A DNA stretch of 64,000 nucleotides from Chitinophagaceae bacterium (lineage in GTDB: Bacteria > Bacteroidota > Bacteroidia > Chitinophagales > Chitinophagaceae): positions 59,992 to 123,991 of the forward strand of contig JAIEMP010000013.1 in assembly GCA_019752045.1 (NCBI GenBank), in the 5' to 3' direction. The notes under the pieces are model-generated. The model saw nothing but the letters and a program-made list of their open reading frames with translations, did no database searches and was not told the DNA's origin. How positions within the stretch are numbered: the first letter of the stretch is position 1; each line of letters begins with the position of its first letter. A program made the position numbers and the translations under genes. Positions 23,388 to 33,396 of the stretch are shown here, piece by piece.

Positions 23388-25360
23388 ACTTTTATTTCAA
23401 TTGTAACACTGGTGCCCTTCCCTTTTTCTGAGACAAGACTCAATGTTCCTTTTAAATAATCAACTCTGTTTTGAATATTGCTCCATCCAATTCCACGTGA
23501 CATATCAAGACATGCAGTATCAAAGCCTTTGCCGTTATCTTCAACAGTAACTGTCAGTACTTGATGCTCGTGCTGCAACTGTACAATCGCTTCTTTAGCT
23601 GCCGCATGCTTTATGCTGTTATTCAGCAGCTCCTGAATAATCCTGTACAAAGTAATTTCTGTATTTTGATCTGTTTGCAACTGCTCCATTCCAAAAGAAT
23701 GATAGTTCACCTGCAACACGCCACTTCCGGTAATGCTGCTACAAAAATCTTTTAACGCAGTATCTAAACCAAACTTTACTAAACTCTCCGGCATCAGGTT
23801 ATGTGCTACCATGCGCAACTCTTTAATAGAACTGTCGAGCATATCCATACTCCGTTCAAATGCCAATGCCACATCGGGTGTTAAAACAATATTTCCTTTC
23901 ATAGTTGTAAATGAATGTTTAATTCCACTCAGCATACCACCTAAACCATCATGCAGATCTTTAGCCAGCCTTGTACGTTCCTGCTCTTCACCTTTTAATA
24001 CGGCTTCAGTAGCTGCCAGTTTTTTTTCTGTTTCCAGTTCAGTTATCCGTTGCTGTTGCAGTTTTTGTTTTTGACGGTAGTTTCTGTAAGAAAGCAATGA
24101 AATAATAAGAATAATAAATGCACCACCGATAAGAATATAATTCAGAATATTTTTCTGGCGGATTGCAAACGCCTGCAGCTGCTTATCTGTTTCAAGCTGT
24201 TTAATTTTATTCTCTTTCTGTATACTCTGAAATCTCGCATCAAACAACAACAGACGGTTGTGATTTTGTAATGCCACTAAACTGTCATTAAAATGAAGCA
24301 AATCTGTACGCAAACGGTAGGCCTCTCTGTAATTACCTGCAGATGCATAATAATCGCTCCATTCGTTTAGTATAAATCTGATCTTAGGCATATAGTTATA
24401 TGCCTTTGCTGTATCTAAAGCAATACGGAAATAATATTCAGCCGAATCTGTTTTGCCCAGCTGCACATAAATTTTACCAATGTGCAGGGCTTCGTCAGAA
24501 ACATAATAGGGATCACGCCACAGTAAACTGTAGTGATAAGAAGAAAGATGGCTCGAAAGAGCGGCCTGCATATTATTTTGTGCATAATAATACTCTCCGT
24601 AAGCATTATAAAAATAGATCCGGTCAAGATCTAACGGCACCTGGGGAAATAGGCGTTTACAATCTGCAAGCAACTTTCTTCCTTCCTGCTTCCGGTTTAA
24701 CTTAAATGAAATAGCTGCTGCTCTTGCATATGAGTCAAAAGCAAGTAATTGCCGGTCAACTGTTTTACCTGCATTGTCAATACTTTTTTTCAGGTAATCA
24801 ATTGCCTTGGCCCACTCCTGCATATCAATAAATACAAAAGCCAGATTAAAATAGGTTAAGATGAGCCCGGAAGAATCTTTGTTTACTTCATACAGCTCAA
24901 TACTCTGACTATAAAGTTTTTGAGCATTCTCCAGATCATTCAACAACGAATAAGAAGCGCCTAAATCATTATACAACATACCCAACTCCTTTGTTTTACG
25001 TTTCCCTTCTGGGAGTCGCAGGATAGCAGTTTCAAGTTCGTTATAATAAATAATTGCTTTTAGATAATCACCACGCTCATAATAAATGGCACCGTTGAGC
25101 CTTGCAGCATAAGCATAATTAAACGGAAGGTTTTTTTCGATACAGATTTGCTTTACTTCATCCAGTTCATTTTGTGCAGCAGCAAAATCAAACTTTGAAT
25201 TTTCAAGTGCAATTCTTGCACGTATGTTTAATTGAACAGAATCACTTTTTGCAAATTGAAGTTCACGCTGAAGGCTATCCATAAGTGCATTCTGGGCCTG
25301 CAGCCATGTAGTACTGCAGCAGGAGAAAAATAAAATGAATATATAAAATGTATTTCTCAT
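23384..25360 (-). CDS. TPR-containing sensor histidine kinase 1 (HisKA_3)
   Basis: A 658-residue membrane kinase. After a signal peptide (MRNTFYIFILFFSCCSTTWLQAQ) come about six to seven tetratricopeptide repeats (residues 30-380; for example KELGMLYNDLGASYSLLNDLENAQKLY), predicted to lie in the periplasm. One membrane helix follows (about 400-425; NYILIGGAFIILIISLLSY), then a coiled coil, the HisKA_3 helix with the acceptor His in LAKDLHDGLGG (about residue 470) and an HATPase domain (VEDNGKGFD, GIGWSNIQNRVDYLKG). It is in an operon with its regulator (4-nt overlap). The kinase half is nearly interchangeable with that of the kinase at 37167-39101, while the TPR halves differ more. Confidence 0.93.
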   Translation of the reverse strand: MRNTFYIFILFFSCCSTTWLQAQNALMDSLQRELQFAKSDSVQLNIRARIALENSKFDFAAAQNELDEVKQICIEKNLPFNYAYAARLNGAIYYERGDYLKAIIYYNELETAILRLPEGKRKTKELGMLYNDLGASYSLLNDLENAQKLYSQSIELYEVNKDSSGLILTYFNLAFVFIDMQEWAKAIDYLKKSIDNAGKTVDRQLLAFDSYARAAAISFKLNRKQEGRKLLADCKRLFPQVPLDLDRIYFYNAYGEYYYAQNNMQAALSSHLSSYHYSLLWRDPYYVSDEALHIGKIYVQLGKTDSAEYYFRIALDTAKAYNYMPKIRFILNEWSDYYASAGNYREAYRLRTDLLHFNDSLVALQNHNRLLLFDARFQSIQKENKIKQLETDKQLQAFAIRQKNILNYILIGGAFIILIISLLSYRNYRQKQKLQQQRITELETEKKLAATEAVLKGEEQERTRLAKDLHDGLGGMLSGIKHSFTTMKGNIVLTPDVALAFERSMDMLDSSIKELRMVAHNLMPESLVKFGLDTALKDFCSSITGSGVLQVNYHSFGMEQLQTDQNTEITLYRIIQELLNNSIKHAAAKEAIVQLQHEHQVLTVTVEDNGKGFDTACLDMSRGIGWSNIQNRVDYLKGTLSLVSEKGKGTSVTIEIKV

Positions 25361-25480
25361 CAGTACACATGCTGTTTCTGATACGAAGCCTGAAAATTCC
25401 TGCTGCTATAATACAAATAAACTAAGTAACTCACAGAATCATCTCCCCTTTTTCCATGATTTTACTGCATAAACAGTTTT

Positions 25481-25528
25481 CTCCCACTTTTTGGGGATTG
25501 ACTGCTGTTTGCTTTTCTGCAATTTTTG
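25481..25528 (+). promoter_or_regulatory. Regulon motif site 1 plus -7 element, upstream of the beta-helix protein
   Basis: CTCCCACTTTTTGGGGAT at 25481-25498 is an inverted repeat (TCCC...GGGA). After exactly 22 nt follows AATTTTTG at 25521-25528, one mismatch from TAnnTTTG. The first 18 bases are identical to site 2 at 33280-33297. It lies between the divergent kinase 1 operon and the exported-protein genes. Confidence 0.65.
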
Positions 25529-25613
25529 CAACTGTATTTCCAACTCCTGCAAAACCATACCATCCATTTCTATTGTTAAGCCGTTTTATTTATCAAAAAA
25601 AAAACACAATTAC

Positions 25614-26669
25614 ATGTTACGCAAAATTTTTACCCCCGTCTTTATTTTATCCATTTTTACTGCTTTCCATGCACAGGCTAAAATCTGGCGTGTGAACAAC
25701 AATGCAGGTGTGGTTGCAGATTTTAATAATTTCAACTCTGCAGTTACTTCTGCTTCTGTTGCAAACGGCGATACCATTCATCTTGAACCAAGTGCAGTAA
25801 GCTACGGCGGAACGGGTACACTTGCAAAGCGTGTAGTTGTAATTGGCATTGGTTATTTTTTAGACCCTGCAAATACAACCACTCCTGCAAACACAGGCCT
25901 GCAGGCAGCTACACAGGAATGTAAACTCGATTTTTTCAGAATGGGCAGTGGCGCAAACGGCAGCCGGTTTATAGGTGTTACCATACAGGGAAGTATTTAT
26001 TTTAACGGAGCAAGCAATATCAGCTTTGAAAAAGTATATTTTCCAAGTGGTATATATTTTGAAAGCGGAACCAATGATAATGTAAGTTTTCGGAAATGTT
26101 TTTTAAATAATGGCGCAGCAGTATCTTCTTCTACAACTGTAACTATAACAAACTTTGTTTGTGAAAACAATATCTTTTACGGCGGATCTTATATTAACAT
26201 CAACCAACTATCCGGAACAGGAAATATTGTAAGAAACAACAGTGTAGTTGGCGGCAATGCATTTACAATCAATAATTGTTATGTTGCTAATAACATTTTT
26301 GGTATTGGAAGTCAGAGTAGTTTTACAAACTGCGTTTTAAAGAACAACCTATTTCAAATAGCACAAACACTACCACCAACTGCAGTTGGCAATCAGATTA
26401 ATGTAAACATGGCAAATGTATATGTAGGTGGCACCACCGGTAGTTTAGATTCAAGAATGGCACTAAAAGCCGGTTCTCCTGCCCTTGCAGCAGGTTTAAC
26501 TGTAGGCACCGTTGTAACACCAGATTGTGGTGCATTTGGAGCAACTGATCCCTACAAATTATCGGGCATTCCAAACATTCCTTCCATTTATACCTTAACG
26601 GTTCCTGTTTCAATTCCTGCAGGCACCAACAGTATGAATGTAACTATCAGCACCAGGAACAACAATTAA
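25614..26669 (+). CDS. Exported parallel beta-helix-like protein
   Basis: A 351-residue protein. I chose the ATG at 25614 (MLRKIFTPVFILSIFTAFHAQAK), a clear signal peptide; the frame extends upstream through the promoter motif and is not credible there. The mature part has the repeating short beta-strand pattern of a right-handed beta-helix (FIGVTIQGSIYFNGASNISFEKVYF, CVNNIFY-like N-ladder stretches such as ENNIFYGGSYININ and NNIFGIGSQSSFTNCVLKNNLF), as in pectate-lyase-fold proteins. No catalytic motif or type IX C-terminal domain is evident. It ends just before a perfect hairpin and the giant protein gene. A surface or periplasmic role is inferred. Confidence 0.75.
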   Translation: MLRKIFTPVFILSIFTAFHAQAKIWRVNNNAGVVADFNNFNSAVTSASVANGDTIHLEPSAVSYGGTGTLAKRVVVIGIGYFLDPANTTTPANTGLQAATQECKLDFFRMGSGANGSRFIGVTIQGSIYFNGASNISFEKVYFPSGIYFESGTNDNVSFRKCFLNNGAAVSSSTTVTITNFVCENNIFYGGSYININQLSGTGNIVRNNSVVGGNAFTINNCYVANNIFGIGSQSSFTNCVLKNNLFQIAQTLPPTAVGNQINVNMANVYVGGTTGSLDSRMALKAGSPALAAGLTVGTVVTPDCGAFGATDPYKLSGIPNIPSIYTLTVPVSIPAGTNSMNVTISTRNNN

Positions 26670-26680
26670 TCACAGGCACT

Positions 26681-26719
26681 GCAATTTTTACTGCAGCATT
26701 TAACTGCAGTAAAAATTGC
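26681..26719 (+). terminator. Perfect 16-bp hairpin between the beta-helix and giant protein genes
   Basis: GCAATTTTTACTGCAG (26681-26696) and CTGCAGTAAAAATTGC (26704-26719) with loop CATTTAA. It lies 11 nt after one stop and 23 nt before the next start. Without a T-tract it may instead attenuate, or protect the upstream mRNA by marking a processing point. Confidence 0.6.
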
Positions 26720-26742
26720 ATCATCTCCTTAAACTATTAACT

Positions 26743-29700
26743 ATGAAACAGTTTATCCTGTTCATAAGCATGGTGCTGTTTGCCTGCGGTATACTGGCGC
26801 AGGATCCAAATTATCCTGCATCTCCACCTGCTCCGCAAAATATTATTAAAGCAGAATATTTTTTTGATACTGATCCCGGGTTTGGAAATGGCACCAACAT
26901 TCCCATTACTCCGGGTGTAGATATAACCAATGTGCTTGTTTCAGTTAACACAACAGGTTTAAGCAATGGCGTCCATCGCTTATGGATACGTACACTTAAC
27001 AATGAAGGGCATTGGGCAGTCACTACTTCAGGAGAATTTATTGTGGATGCTGATCCGGCCTATGCAGCTATTTTACCTGCACCGCAGAATATTACCGGTG
27101 CAGAATATTTTTTTGATGCCGATCCGGGCATTGGTAATGGAACTTCGATTTCCATTACACCCGGTGTTGATCTCAACAACCTGGTTGTACCAATTAACAC
27201 AACAGGATTAGGAAACGGCATCCACCGTTTATTTTTGCGTACAAGAAGTAATGAAGGACACTGGAGTATCATCAACTATGGACTGTTTGCAGTTGATTTT
27301 GATCCTGCATACCCTGCAGTTCCTGCAACTCCTCAAAATATTATTCAGGCAGAATATTTTATTAATACAGACCCGGGCATTGGTAACGGAACACCTGTTC
27401 CCATTACTCCCGGTGTTGATATTGCCAACTACGTTGCAGCAATTAACACATCTGCATTAACAGCAGGCACAACCAACCAGCTGTTTATCCGCACAAAAAA
27501 CAATGAAGGTCATTGGAGCATTTCAAACTACAGAATATTTGTTGTGGATATTGTGAGTGATCCGGTTTATCCAACAGTACCGGCAGCTCCTCAAAATATT
27601 ATTCAAGCTGAATATTTTATTAATACAGATCCCGGTGTTGGCAATGGCACGCCCATCAGCATTACGCCGGGTGTAGATATTGCAAACACTGTTGCAGCTA
27701 TAAATACTTCTGCATTAACAGCAGGCACAACCAACCAGGTATTTATCCGCACAAAAAATAATGAAGGGCACTGGAGTATTTCAAACTACCGTTCCTTTAT
27801 TGTTGACATAGTGAGTGATCCTCTTTATCCTGCATCGCCTGCGGCACCGCAAAACATTCTGCAGGCCGAATACTTTTTAAATACCGATCCCGGTATTGGT
27901 AACGGAACTCCTATAACCATTGCTCCCGGAGTAGATATTGCAAACATCGCAGCATCAATCAACACATCCGGTTTATCTGCCGGCTCAACCAATCAGTTGT
28001 TTGTCCGCACAAAAAATAATGAAGGTCACTGGAGCATTTCCAATTATCGTACAGTGATTGTAGATTTAGTTGGTGATCCGGTTTATCCAACAGTACCGGC
28101 AGCACCGCAAAACATTTTACGTGCAGAGTATTTTGTTGATACCGATCCGGGTATTGGCAATGCTGTCCCCATAACCGTTACACCCGGTGTTGACATCAGC
28201 AATATTTCTGTTGCAGTGAATACAAACGGTTTGCCCGTTGGAGTACATCAGTTAGTTGTACGCTCATACAATGCAGAAGGCAATTGGAGCATCAGTAATG
28301 TGCGTACGTTTAACATTGGCACTATCAGCATTTTGCCTGATAGTATTGTATTCCCGGTTACAGTTATCAATACAACAGATACACGTAGTCTTGTAATTCG
28401 AAATAATAGCAGCACTGCGCAAACAGTTACTGCTGTAACAGTTGCAGCTCCGTTTACAACCAACTTTACAACAACAAGAACCATTAACCCGGGCTTAACT
28501 GATACCATCCGCATCAGCTTTACACCAACAGCTGCTGTGCAGTACCAGGATAATATTGCGCTGCAAACATCTGCAGGTGCATATACTATCCCTGTAAAAG
28601 GTACAGGTATTGCAGTCATCAGTTCATGGGTACTTGAACCTGCAGCAGGTCATAATTATGGTAATGTACAAACAGGAACATCATCTAACTTCAACTTTAC
28701 CATTCGTAACACCGGTAATGCAGCCATCACACTAAACGAAGCAAGCAGCAGTAATCCTGCGTTTGTACCAACATTTACAGCAGGCACAGTAATACCGGTT
28801 AACGGTTCAGTTAATTTACCTGTTGCATTTAATCCAACAGCAGTTACTGCATATAATGCTGTATTAAAAATTAAAGCAACAGCTGGTGGACCGGACTCTG
28901 TTACCACATCACTTAATGGTAACGGGTTTACTCCTGCAACAGCTCCTGTATTATCATTTGTTACAACTGCTCCGTATGATGGAGTACGAGGTGTAAACCC
29001 TGCAGCAGGGCAAACAGGCACGTATACGTATAAAATTGTTTACAGATCAGCCGATAACAGAGCACCTGCAAACGGTCAGCCGCAAATAGGTATTGATCTT
29101 ACCGGTGATCAGGATTTTGATGATGGTGGTGAAGGCATATTTGCAATGACAAAAGAAAGAAGCAGTACAGATTATGTAACCGGTGTGGTTTACAGTTATA
29201 CCGTAAACTATAACAGCTACAGCAATACCATGGGCTATCGTTTCTTTGCTCAGGATATACTCGGTAATGCAGCAGTTACAAGCAATACAGCTTATTACAG
29301 CGGACCTATAGTAACGTTCCAGACACTTGATCTGAGACTGTTTGCAAATGACATCAGCTTCAGCAAAAACAATCCGTTGCCGGGTGAATCGTTTACTGTA
29401 ACAGCCAATATTCATAACAACAGTGCGTTTACTGCAGCCAATGTACCGCTGTATTTCTACAGAGATACAATCTTAATTGGCAGCACTACAGTAGCAGTTG
29501 TAAATCCATACAGCACAGCAACTGTAACAAGAACACTGTCGTTTGCTGCCGATGGTTTTTATCCAATAAAAGTTTGGATTGATCCAAATAAAACATTGAA
29601 CGAAAGCAATGTGCTGAACAACTATGCCATTCGTCCGGTTATAGTTGGTACTCCTGTATTACCCGGAGGCATAACAGTTACAGGAACAGCTACTGTTCAA

Positions 29701-32700
29701 ACCTGTCCTGCACTCCGCTTAATCTTTAGCGGCAATGCACAATACTATGGCACAGCAATTCCTACATCCGTTGCGGGTGCAGAAGTAACCATTAATACAG
29801 GTAGTGCAATATTAAAAACCACAACAGATGCAAGTGGAAATTATTACCTGGCAGTTGAAAATCCGCCATGTGGTAATACAATAACGTATACCGTTAGTGT
29901 AACCGACTTTACTTTTACCAGCAATACCTTTACAGGTGCGGTGAGTGTTAGTTGCCCTGCACCGAATGCTTGTGGTGCACCACCTATTAACGGCGGCGCA
30001 GCAATTGCCATTACCAGTTCAACACAGCCATGTAATTTAATTGTTGGCAATACAGTATCTACTCAAATTACCATTACTTACAGGGGAAGAAACATTTCTA
30101 ACTTCTGGAGTTCATGGGATAAGATTTGGAAAGACACCGTGAAGATCTTTAACAACGGTGTGTTAATTCAGACATACTATACAGATGATATTCCTGATTT
30201 TGGAAGTGCCGGTACATTCCCGGGTGATGTGAAAATATTTCCTGTTACTGTTCCGATCACTACAGCAGGACCAAACAACATCACAGCAATTGCAACGTAT
30301 CAGTACAATGAGTTTTTCCAGATACCATCTTCATTGTATAAAGGAGTGTTTACAAACATGACGGCAACTGCGGGTACTACAGTTGTTGGTGAAGCTAATT
30401 TGCCTGATTTAACGATTGATAATTTCAGACAAACAGCATACAGATCATTTAGCTTTAACGACCGTAACTTAAAGTGCGGCACTGCAGGATCGCATGTGGT
30501 ACGTATGGTTGATGTTACAAATCCGGGAGCACCTGTGTTGCTGTATGAAACAACTGTAAGTTCACTCGGACCGCAGAATTCAACAACCATCAATGTTTCA
30601 TTACCAACATTATCCATCGGTACACATGTTATACGGATTGTTACTGATACAACCGGATTGGTTACAGAAACCAACGAGTTGAACAATGTATTTGAAACAA
30701 CCATTACAGTACCGCAACCGGATTTAACAGTTGGAAAGATCACAGTATCTGCATCGAATGTTGCTGCAGGTGGTGCGGTTACATTTAAAGCAGTCATTAA
30801 GAATTCGGGTACAGCAACAGGACCATTCACAGTTTCATTTTTAGCTAACGGACTACCAATCGGCAGCAGTATTCCAGTTGCAGGCATTGGAGAAAAAGGA
30901 GAGACAATTGTTACATCCAATGTATTGAATGTACTGACTGCAGATACCGATTGTGCAATTGATATTACAGTAGTGGCCGATGATGGAGCTGCCATCAGTG
31001 AAAGCAACGAAAGCAACAATACCGAAGTATTTAAATTTGGTACAGATGTACAGCCGCTGTTATTACCTGTTGAGTTTGGTTCTGCATCAAACCCTGTAAG
31101 AATACGGGTTAATACAGCAAAACAATATAACGCTTACATACGCAACACCGGAAGCAGAGATCTTAGAAATGTTACAGTGAAGTTTATGTACAACGGCAAT
31201 AAAATAGGTGATGCATTGATCCCTGTTATTAAAGCAGGCATGGATTTCCCTGCAGTGGCATCGTTCAACTATACCTTTACAACCGTTGGACCTGCAGTTG
31301 TTACAGTAATCACAGATACAGCCAATGTTGCATGCGAAATTGATGAAGCAAATAACACAGGCGATTTCAATGTAGTGGTTACTGACAGTAAGGAAGATTA
31401 TGTGGTGTTGTCGCAATTTATTTCGCCAAGCAGCTTAAACCCCAATGCAGGACAAAGCATTACCATTGTTGGTACGGTTAAAAACATCGGTAATAAAATA
31501 GCACCTGCAAGTAATATGCGTTTTTATGTAGACAATATTAAACTGGGGGCTGATGTACCGTTCAATACTTTACAGATTGGACAGGATACAACCATTGCTG
31601 CAACAGTTCCTTATTCATCAACCATACCCGGTGTAAAAGTGGTAAAGATTACAGTTGATGAAGATGGATTGATTGCAGAAGAAGATGAGAACAACAATGC
31701 GGCCACACGGATCATTATTGTTGGTGATGCTCCTGATATGACAAGGAATGCATTGCAGCCGATTGGCTTTAACCCCAGCGGGTTTAATGCAGGCGACAGT
31801 GTGACCGTATCTTATCAAATAAGAAATGCAGGATCTAATACAGGAACTGCATGGGCACGATTGAAAATATTTGATGCAATGGGTACGCTTACAGCAATAG
31901 ACAGTGTGCAGTTTACACTTGTGTCAAATGCAAATACAACTATTTCGAAAAGAATGTTCTTTGCTGTTGATTCAGGTACGGTGGTTGCAGAAATTGTGAA
32001 TTGCTCACCGCTTGAATCGAACCTGCTCAACAACTCAGATACGTTACCATTTAGTATTGTAGCAAAAATGAAAGCAAGCCTGAGTGTAACCAATCTGGAT
32101 ATGAAAGCAGGAGCACCGCAACAACTGCCGGGATGGATTGGCGGAAAGATTATGCTGGGTGATTATGACTTAACAGTTAACGGAACCATTGTGAATTTTG
32201 ATACTGCCCATTTCATTATAACAAATGGTACAGGCAGGTTAAAGATCGTGAACAGCAATCCGGAAAATATTTTCCCTGTTGGTCCATCTTTATACCAATC
32301 AAACTTTGCACGAATTAACAATGCAGGTACAGCAGATCATTTCTCTATGCGTGTGGTACCATATGTGCTCCAAAATGGAACATCCGGCAACAACATCACA
32401 TCGGGCTATGTAAACCGAACCTGGTTTATAGATGAAGATGTGCCGGGTGGCAGTAATGCAACTGTTGAACTCTTCTGGTTTGTGGCAGATGAACAAAGTG
32501 CATTTGGCAGAGGTATAAGCAGAATTGCACATTTCACCGGTTCATGGGAGTTGGGAACTGTAGGTGCTGCGTTGCAGGATAGTATTGGCCGATACAGCAG
32601 GTTGCATTCAGGGTATACCAACTTTTCGCCTTTTAGTGTTACAAGCAACAGTGCAGGTTTACCGCTTCGTTTCTTATCATTCACTGCTGCTCCGGTTCAA

Positions 32701-33198
32701 AACGATGTAGTACTTAACTGGACAACAGATAATGAAATCAACACATCGCATTTTGATGTTGAATGGAGCAAAGATGGTATAAGGTTTGAGAAAGCGGATG
32801 CAGTTAGAGCTAATAACACAAGTGGCGTGCAGCGATACAGCTTTACACATCGCTCACCATCAGGAAACATATTGTTCTACCGTATAAAGCAGGTAGATCT
32901 TGATGGAAAATTTGAATACAGCCAAACGGTGCAGATCAACAGGAACACAGCGGCATCTGTTGTACTGCTGCAGAATCCTGTAACAGACAATGCCGTACTG
33001 CTCTTTAACAAGCCAGCTCAGAAAACAGTGGCACGGTTGTTCAACAGCAACGGTCAACTGATAAAACAGGAAATGATCAGCGAAGGAACAAGACAATACA
33101 GCCTTCAACTCAATCAACTCGCAGCAGGAGTGTACACACTCCACTTACAATCTCCGCAGGGAGTGGTCAGTTTCCGGTTGGTTAAGACCAGTGAATAA
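26743..33198 (+). CDS. Giant surface protein with six tandem repeats, CARDB-like domains and T9SS C-terminal domain
   Basis: A 2151-residue exported protein, with start at 26743 (MKQFILFISMVLFACGILAQ, signal peptide). Residues about 25-526 hold six repeats of 85-90 residues with the core AEYFxxTDPGxGNGTPIxITPGVDI and the end NNEGHWSISNYR. Two choice-of-anchor-D/ASH-like domains follow (about 527-735), then a segment with a Cna-like ASGNYYLAVE element (about 990-1080) and at least four CARDB-type beta-sandwiches (DLRLFANDISF at about 862, DLTVGKITVSA at 1326, EDYVVLSQF at 1551, PDMTRNALQP at 1664), most ending in an E-x-N-E-x-N-N motif. The end (about 2070-2151; LLQNPVTDNAVLLFN ... LAAGVYTLHLQS) matches a type A sorting domain of type IX secretion. 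Adhesin or surface-layer function is inferred. Confidence 0.88.
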   Translation: MKQFILFISMVLFACGILAQDPNYPASPPAPQNIIKAEYFFDTDPGFGNGTNIPITPGVDITNVLVSVNTTGLSNGVHRLWIRTLNNEGHWAVTTSGEFIVDADPAYAAILPAPQNITGAEYFFDADPGIGNGTSISITPGVDLNNLVVPINTTGLGNGIHRLFLRTRSNEGHWSIINYGLFAVDFDPAYPAVPATPQNIIQAEYFINTDPGIGNGTPVPITPGVDIANYVAAINTSALTAGTTNQLFIRTKNNEGHWSISNYRIFVVDIVSDPVYPTVPAAPQNIIQAEYFINTDPGVGNGTPISITPGVDIANTVAAINTSALTAGTTNQVFIRTKNNEGHWSISNYRSFIVDIVSDPLYPASPAAPQNILQAEYFLNTDPGIGNGTPITIAPGVDIANIAASINTSGLSAGSTNQLFVRTKNNEGHWSISNYRTVIVDLVGDPVYPTVPAAPQNILRAEYFVDTDPGIGNAVPITVTPGVDISNISVAVNTNGLPVGVHQLVVRSYNAEGNWSISNVRTFNIGTISILPDSIVFPVTVINTTDTRSLVIRNNSSTAQTVTAVTVAAPFTTNFTTTRTINPGLTDTIRISFTPTAAVQYQDNIALQTSAGAYTIPVKGTGIAVISSWVLEPAAGHNYGNVQTGTSSNFNFTIRNTGNAAITLNEASSSNPAFVPTFTAGTVIPVNGSVNLPVAFNPTAVTAYNAVLKIKATAGGPDSVTTSLNGNGFTPATAPVLSFVTTAPYDGVRGVNPAAGQTGTYTYKIVYRSADNRAPANGQPQIGIDLTGDQDFDDGGEGIFAMTKERSSTDYVTGVVYSYTVNYNSYSNTMGYRFFAQDILGNAAVTSNTAYYSGPIVTFQTLDLRLFANDISFSKNNPLPGESFTVTANIHNNSAFTAANVPLYFYRDTILIGSTTVAVVNPYSTATVTRTLSFAADGFYPIKVWIDPNKTLNESNVLNNYAIRPVIVGTPVLPGGITVTGTATVQTCPALRLIFSGNAQYYGTAIPTSVAGAEVTINTGSAILKTTTDASGNYYLAVENPPCGNTITYTVSVTDFTFTSNTFTGAVSVSCPAPNACGAPPINGGAAIAITSSTQPCNLIVGNTVSTQITITYRGRNISNFWSSWDKIWKDTVKIFNNGVLIQTYYTDDIPDFGSAGTFPGDVKIFPVTVPITTAGPNNITAIATYQYNEFFQIPSSLYKGVFTNMTATAGTTVVGEANLPDLTIDNFRQTAYRSFSFNDRNLKCGTAGSHVVRMVDVTNPGAPVLLYETTVSSLGPQNSTTINVSLPTLSIGTHVIRIVTDTTGLVTETNELNNVFETTITVPQPDLTVGKITVSASNVAAGGAVTFKAVIKNSGTATGPFTVSFLANGLPIGSSIPVAGIGEKGETIVTSNVLNVLTADTDCAIDITVVADDGAAISESNESNNTEVFKFGTDVQPLLLPVEFGSASNPVRIRVNTAKQYNAYIRNTGSRDLRNVTVKFMYNGNKIGDALIPVIKAGMDFPAVASFNYTFTTVGPAVVTVITDTANVACEIDEANNTGDFNVVVTDSKEDYVVLSQFISPSSLNPNAGQSITIVGTVKNIGNKIAPASNMRFYVDNIKLGADVPFNTLQIGQDTTIAATVPYSSTIPGVKVVKITVDEDGLIAEEDENNNAATRIIIVGDAPDMTRNALQPIGFNPSGFNAGDSVTVSYQIRNAGSNTGTAWARLKIFDAMGTLTAIDSVQFTLVSNANTTISKRMFFAVDSGTVVAEIVNCSPLESNLLNNSDTLPFSIVAKMKASLSVTNLDMKAGAPQQLPGWIGGKIMLGDYDLTVNGTIVNFDTAHFIITNGTGRLKIVNSNPENIFPVGPSLYQSNFARINNAGTADHFSMRVVPYVLQNGTSGNNITSGYVNRTWFIDEDVPGGSNATVELFWFVADEQSAFGRGISRIAHFTGSWELGTVGAALQDSIGRYSRLHSGYTNFSPFSVTSNSAGLPLRFLSFTAAPVQNDVVLNWTTDNEINTSHFDVEWSKDGIRFEKADAVRANNTSGVQRYSFTHRSPSGNILFYRIKQVDLDGKFEYSQTVQINRNTAASVVLLQNPVTDNAVLLFNKPAQKTVARLFNSNGQLIKQEMISEGTRQYSLQLNQLAAGVYTLHLQSPQGVVSFRLVKTSE
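26813..28320 (+). repeat. Six coding tandem repeats inside the giant protein gene
   Basis: Units of about 250-265 bp. Units 3, 4 and 5 are nearly alike at DNA level (shared ACAGCAGGCACAACCAACCA, ACAAAAAATAATGAAGG and similar), while units 1, 2 and 6 have diverged. This indicates recent duplication and a locus that could change length by recombination. Confidence 0.85.
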
Positions 33199-33206
33199 AC
33201 AATCAT

Positions 33207-33243
33207 AAAAAACGGTGATGCAAATTGCATCACCGTTTTTTTA
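33207..33243 (+). terminator. Strong terminator after the giant protein gene
   Basis: AAAAAACGGTGATGCAA pairs with TTGCATCACCGTTTTTT, followed by more T. It ends the transcript begun at site 1 and separates it from the next regulated promoter at 33280. Confidence 0.9.
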
Positions 33244-33279
33244 TTTCTCTTATCACTTCCTCATTCATCTTTTCAAAAA

Positions 33280-33327
33280 CTCCCACTTTTTGGGGATATA
33301 AACTGGTATACATCCCTCTTACTTTTA
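33280..33327 (+). promoter_or_regulatory. Regulon motif site 2 plus -7 element
   Basis: CTCCCACTTTTTGGGGAT at 33280-33297, then 22 nt, then TACTTTTA at 33320-33327 (TAnnTTTG with one mismatch). No -33 TTTG box is present at the usual distance; the motif sits over that region, as expected for an activator-dependent promoter. It lies 70 nt before the ATG of the next gene. Confidence 0.65.
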
Positions 33328-33396
33328 CAGTACTTACTATCCTCTATCTCACTAACCGTTGATAAAAACATCGGATAACCCTTTAGATTTTACAGC

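Noticed and set aside
26813..28320. Regular repeats suggesting a CRISPR array
   Set aside because: Units are about 260 bp, coding, in frame, and lack short repeats with unique spacers.
30300..31019. A 239-codon open frame on the minus strand
   Set aside because: It lies wholly inside the giant repeat protein gene, is a low-complexity mirror of its Thr/Val/Asn codons, and has no domain or start context.
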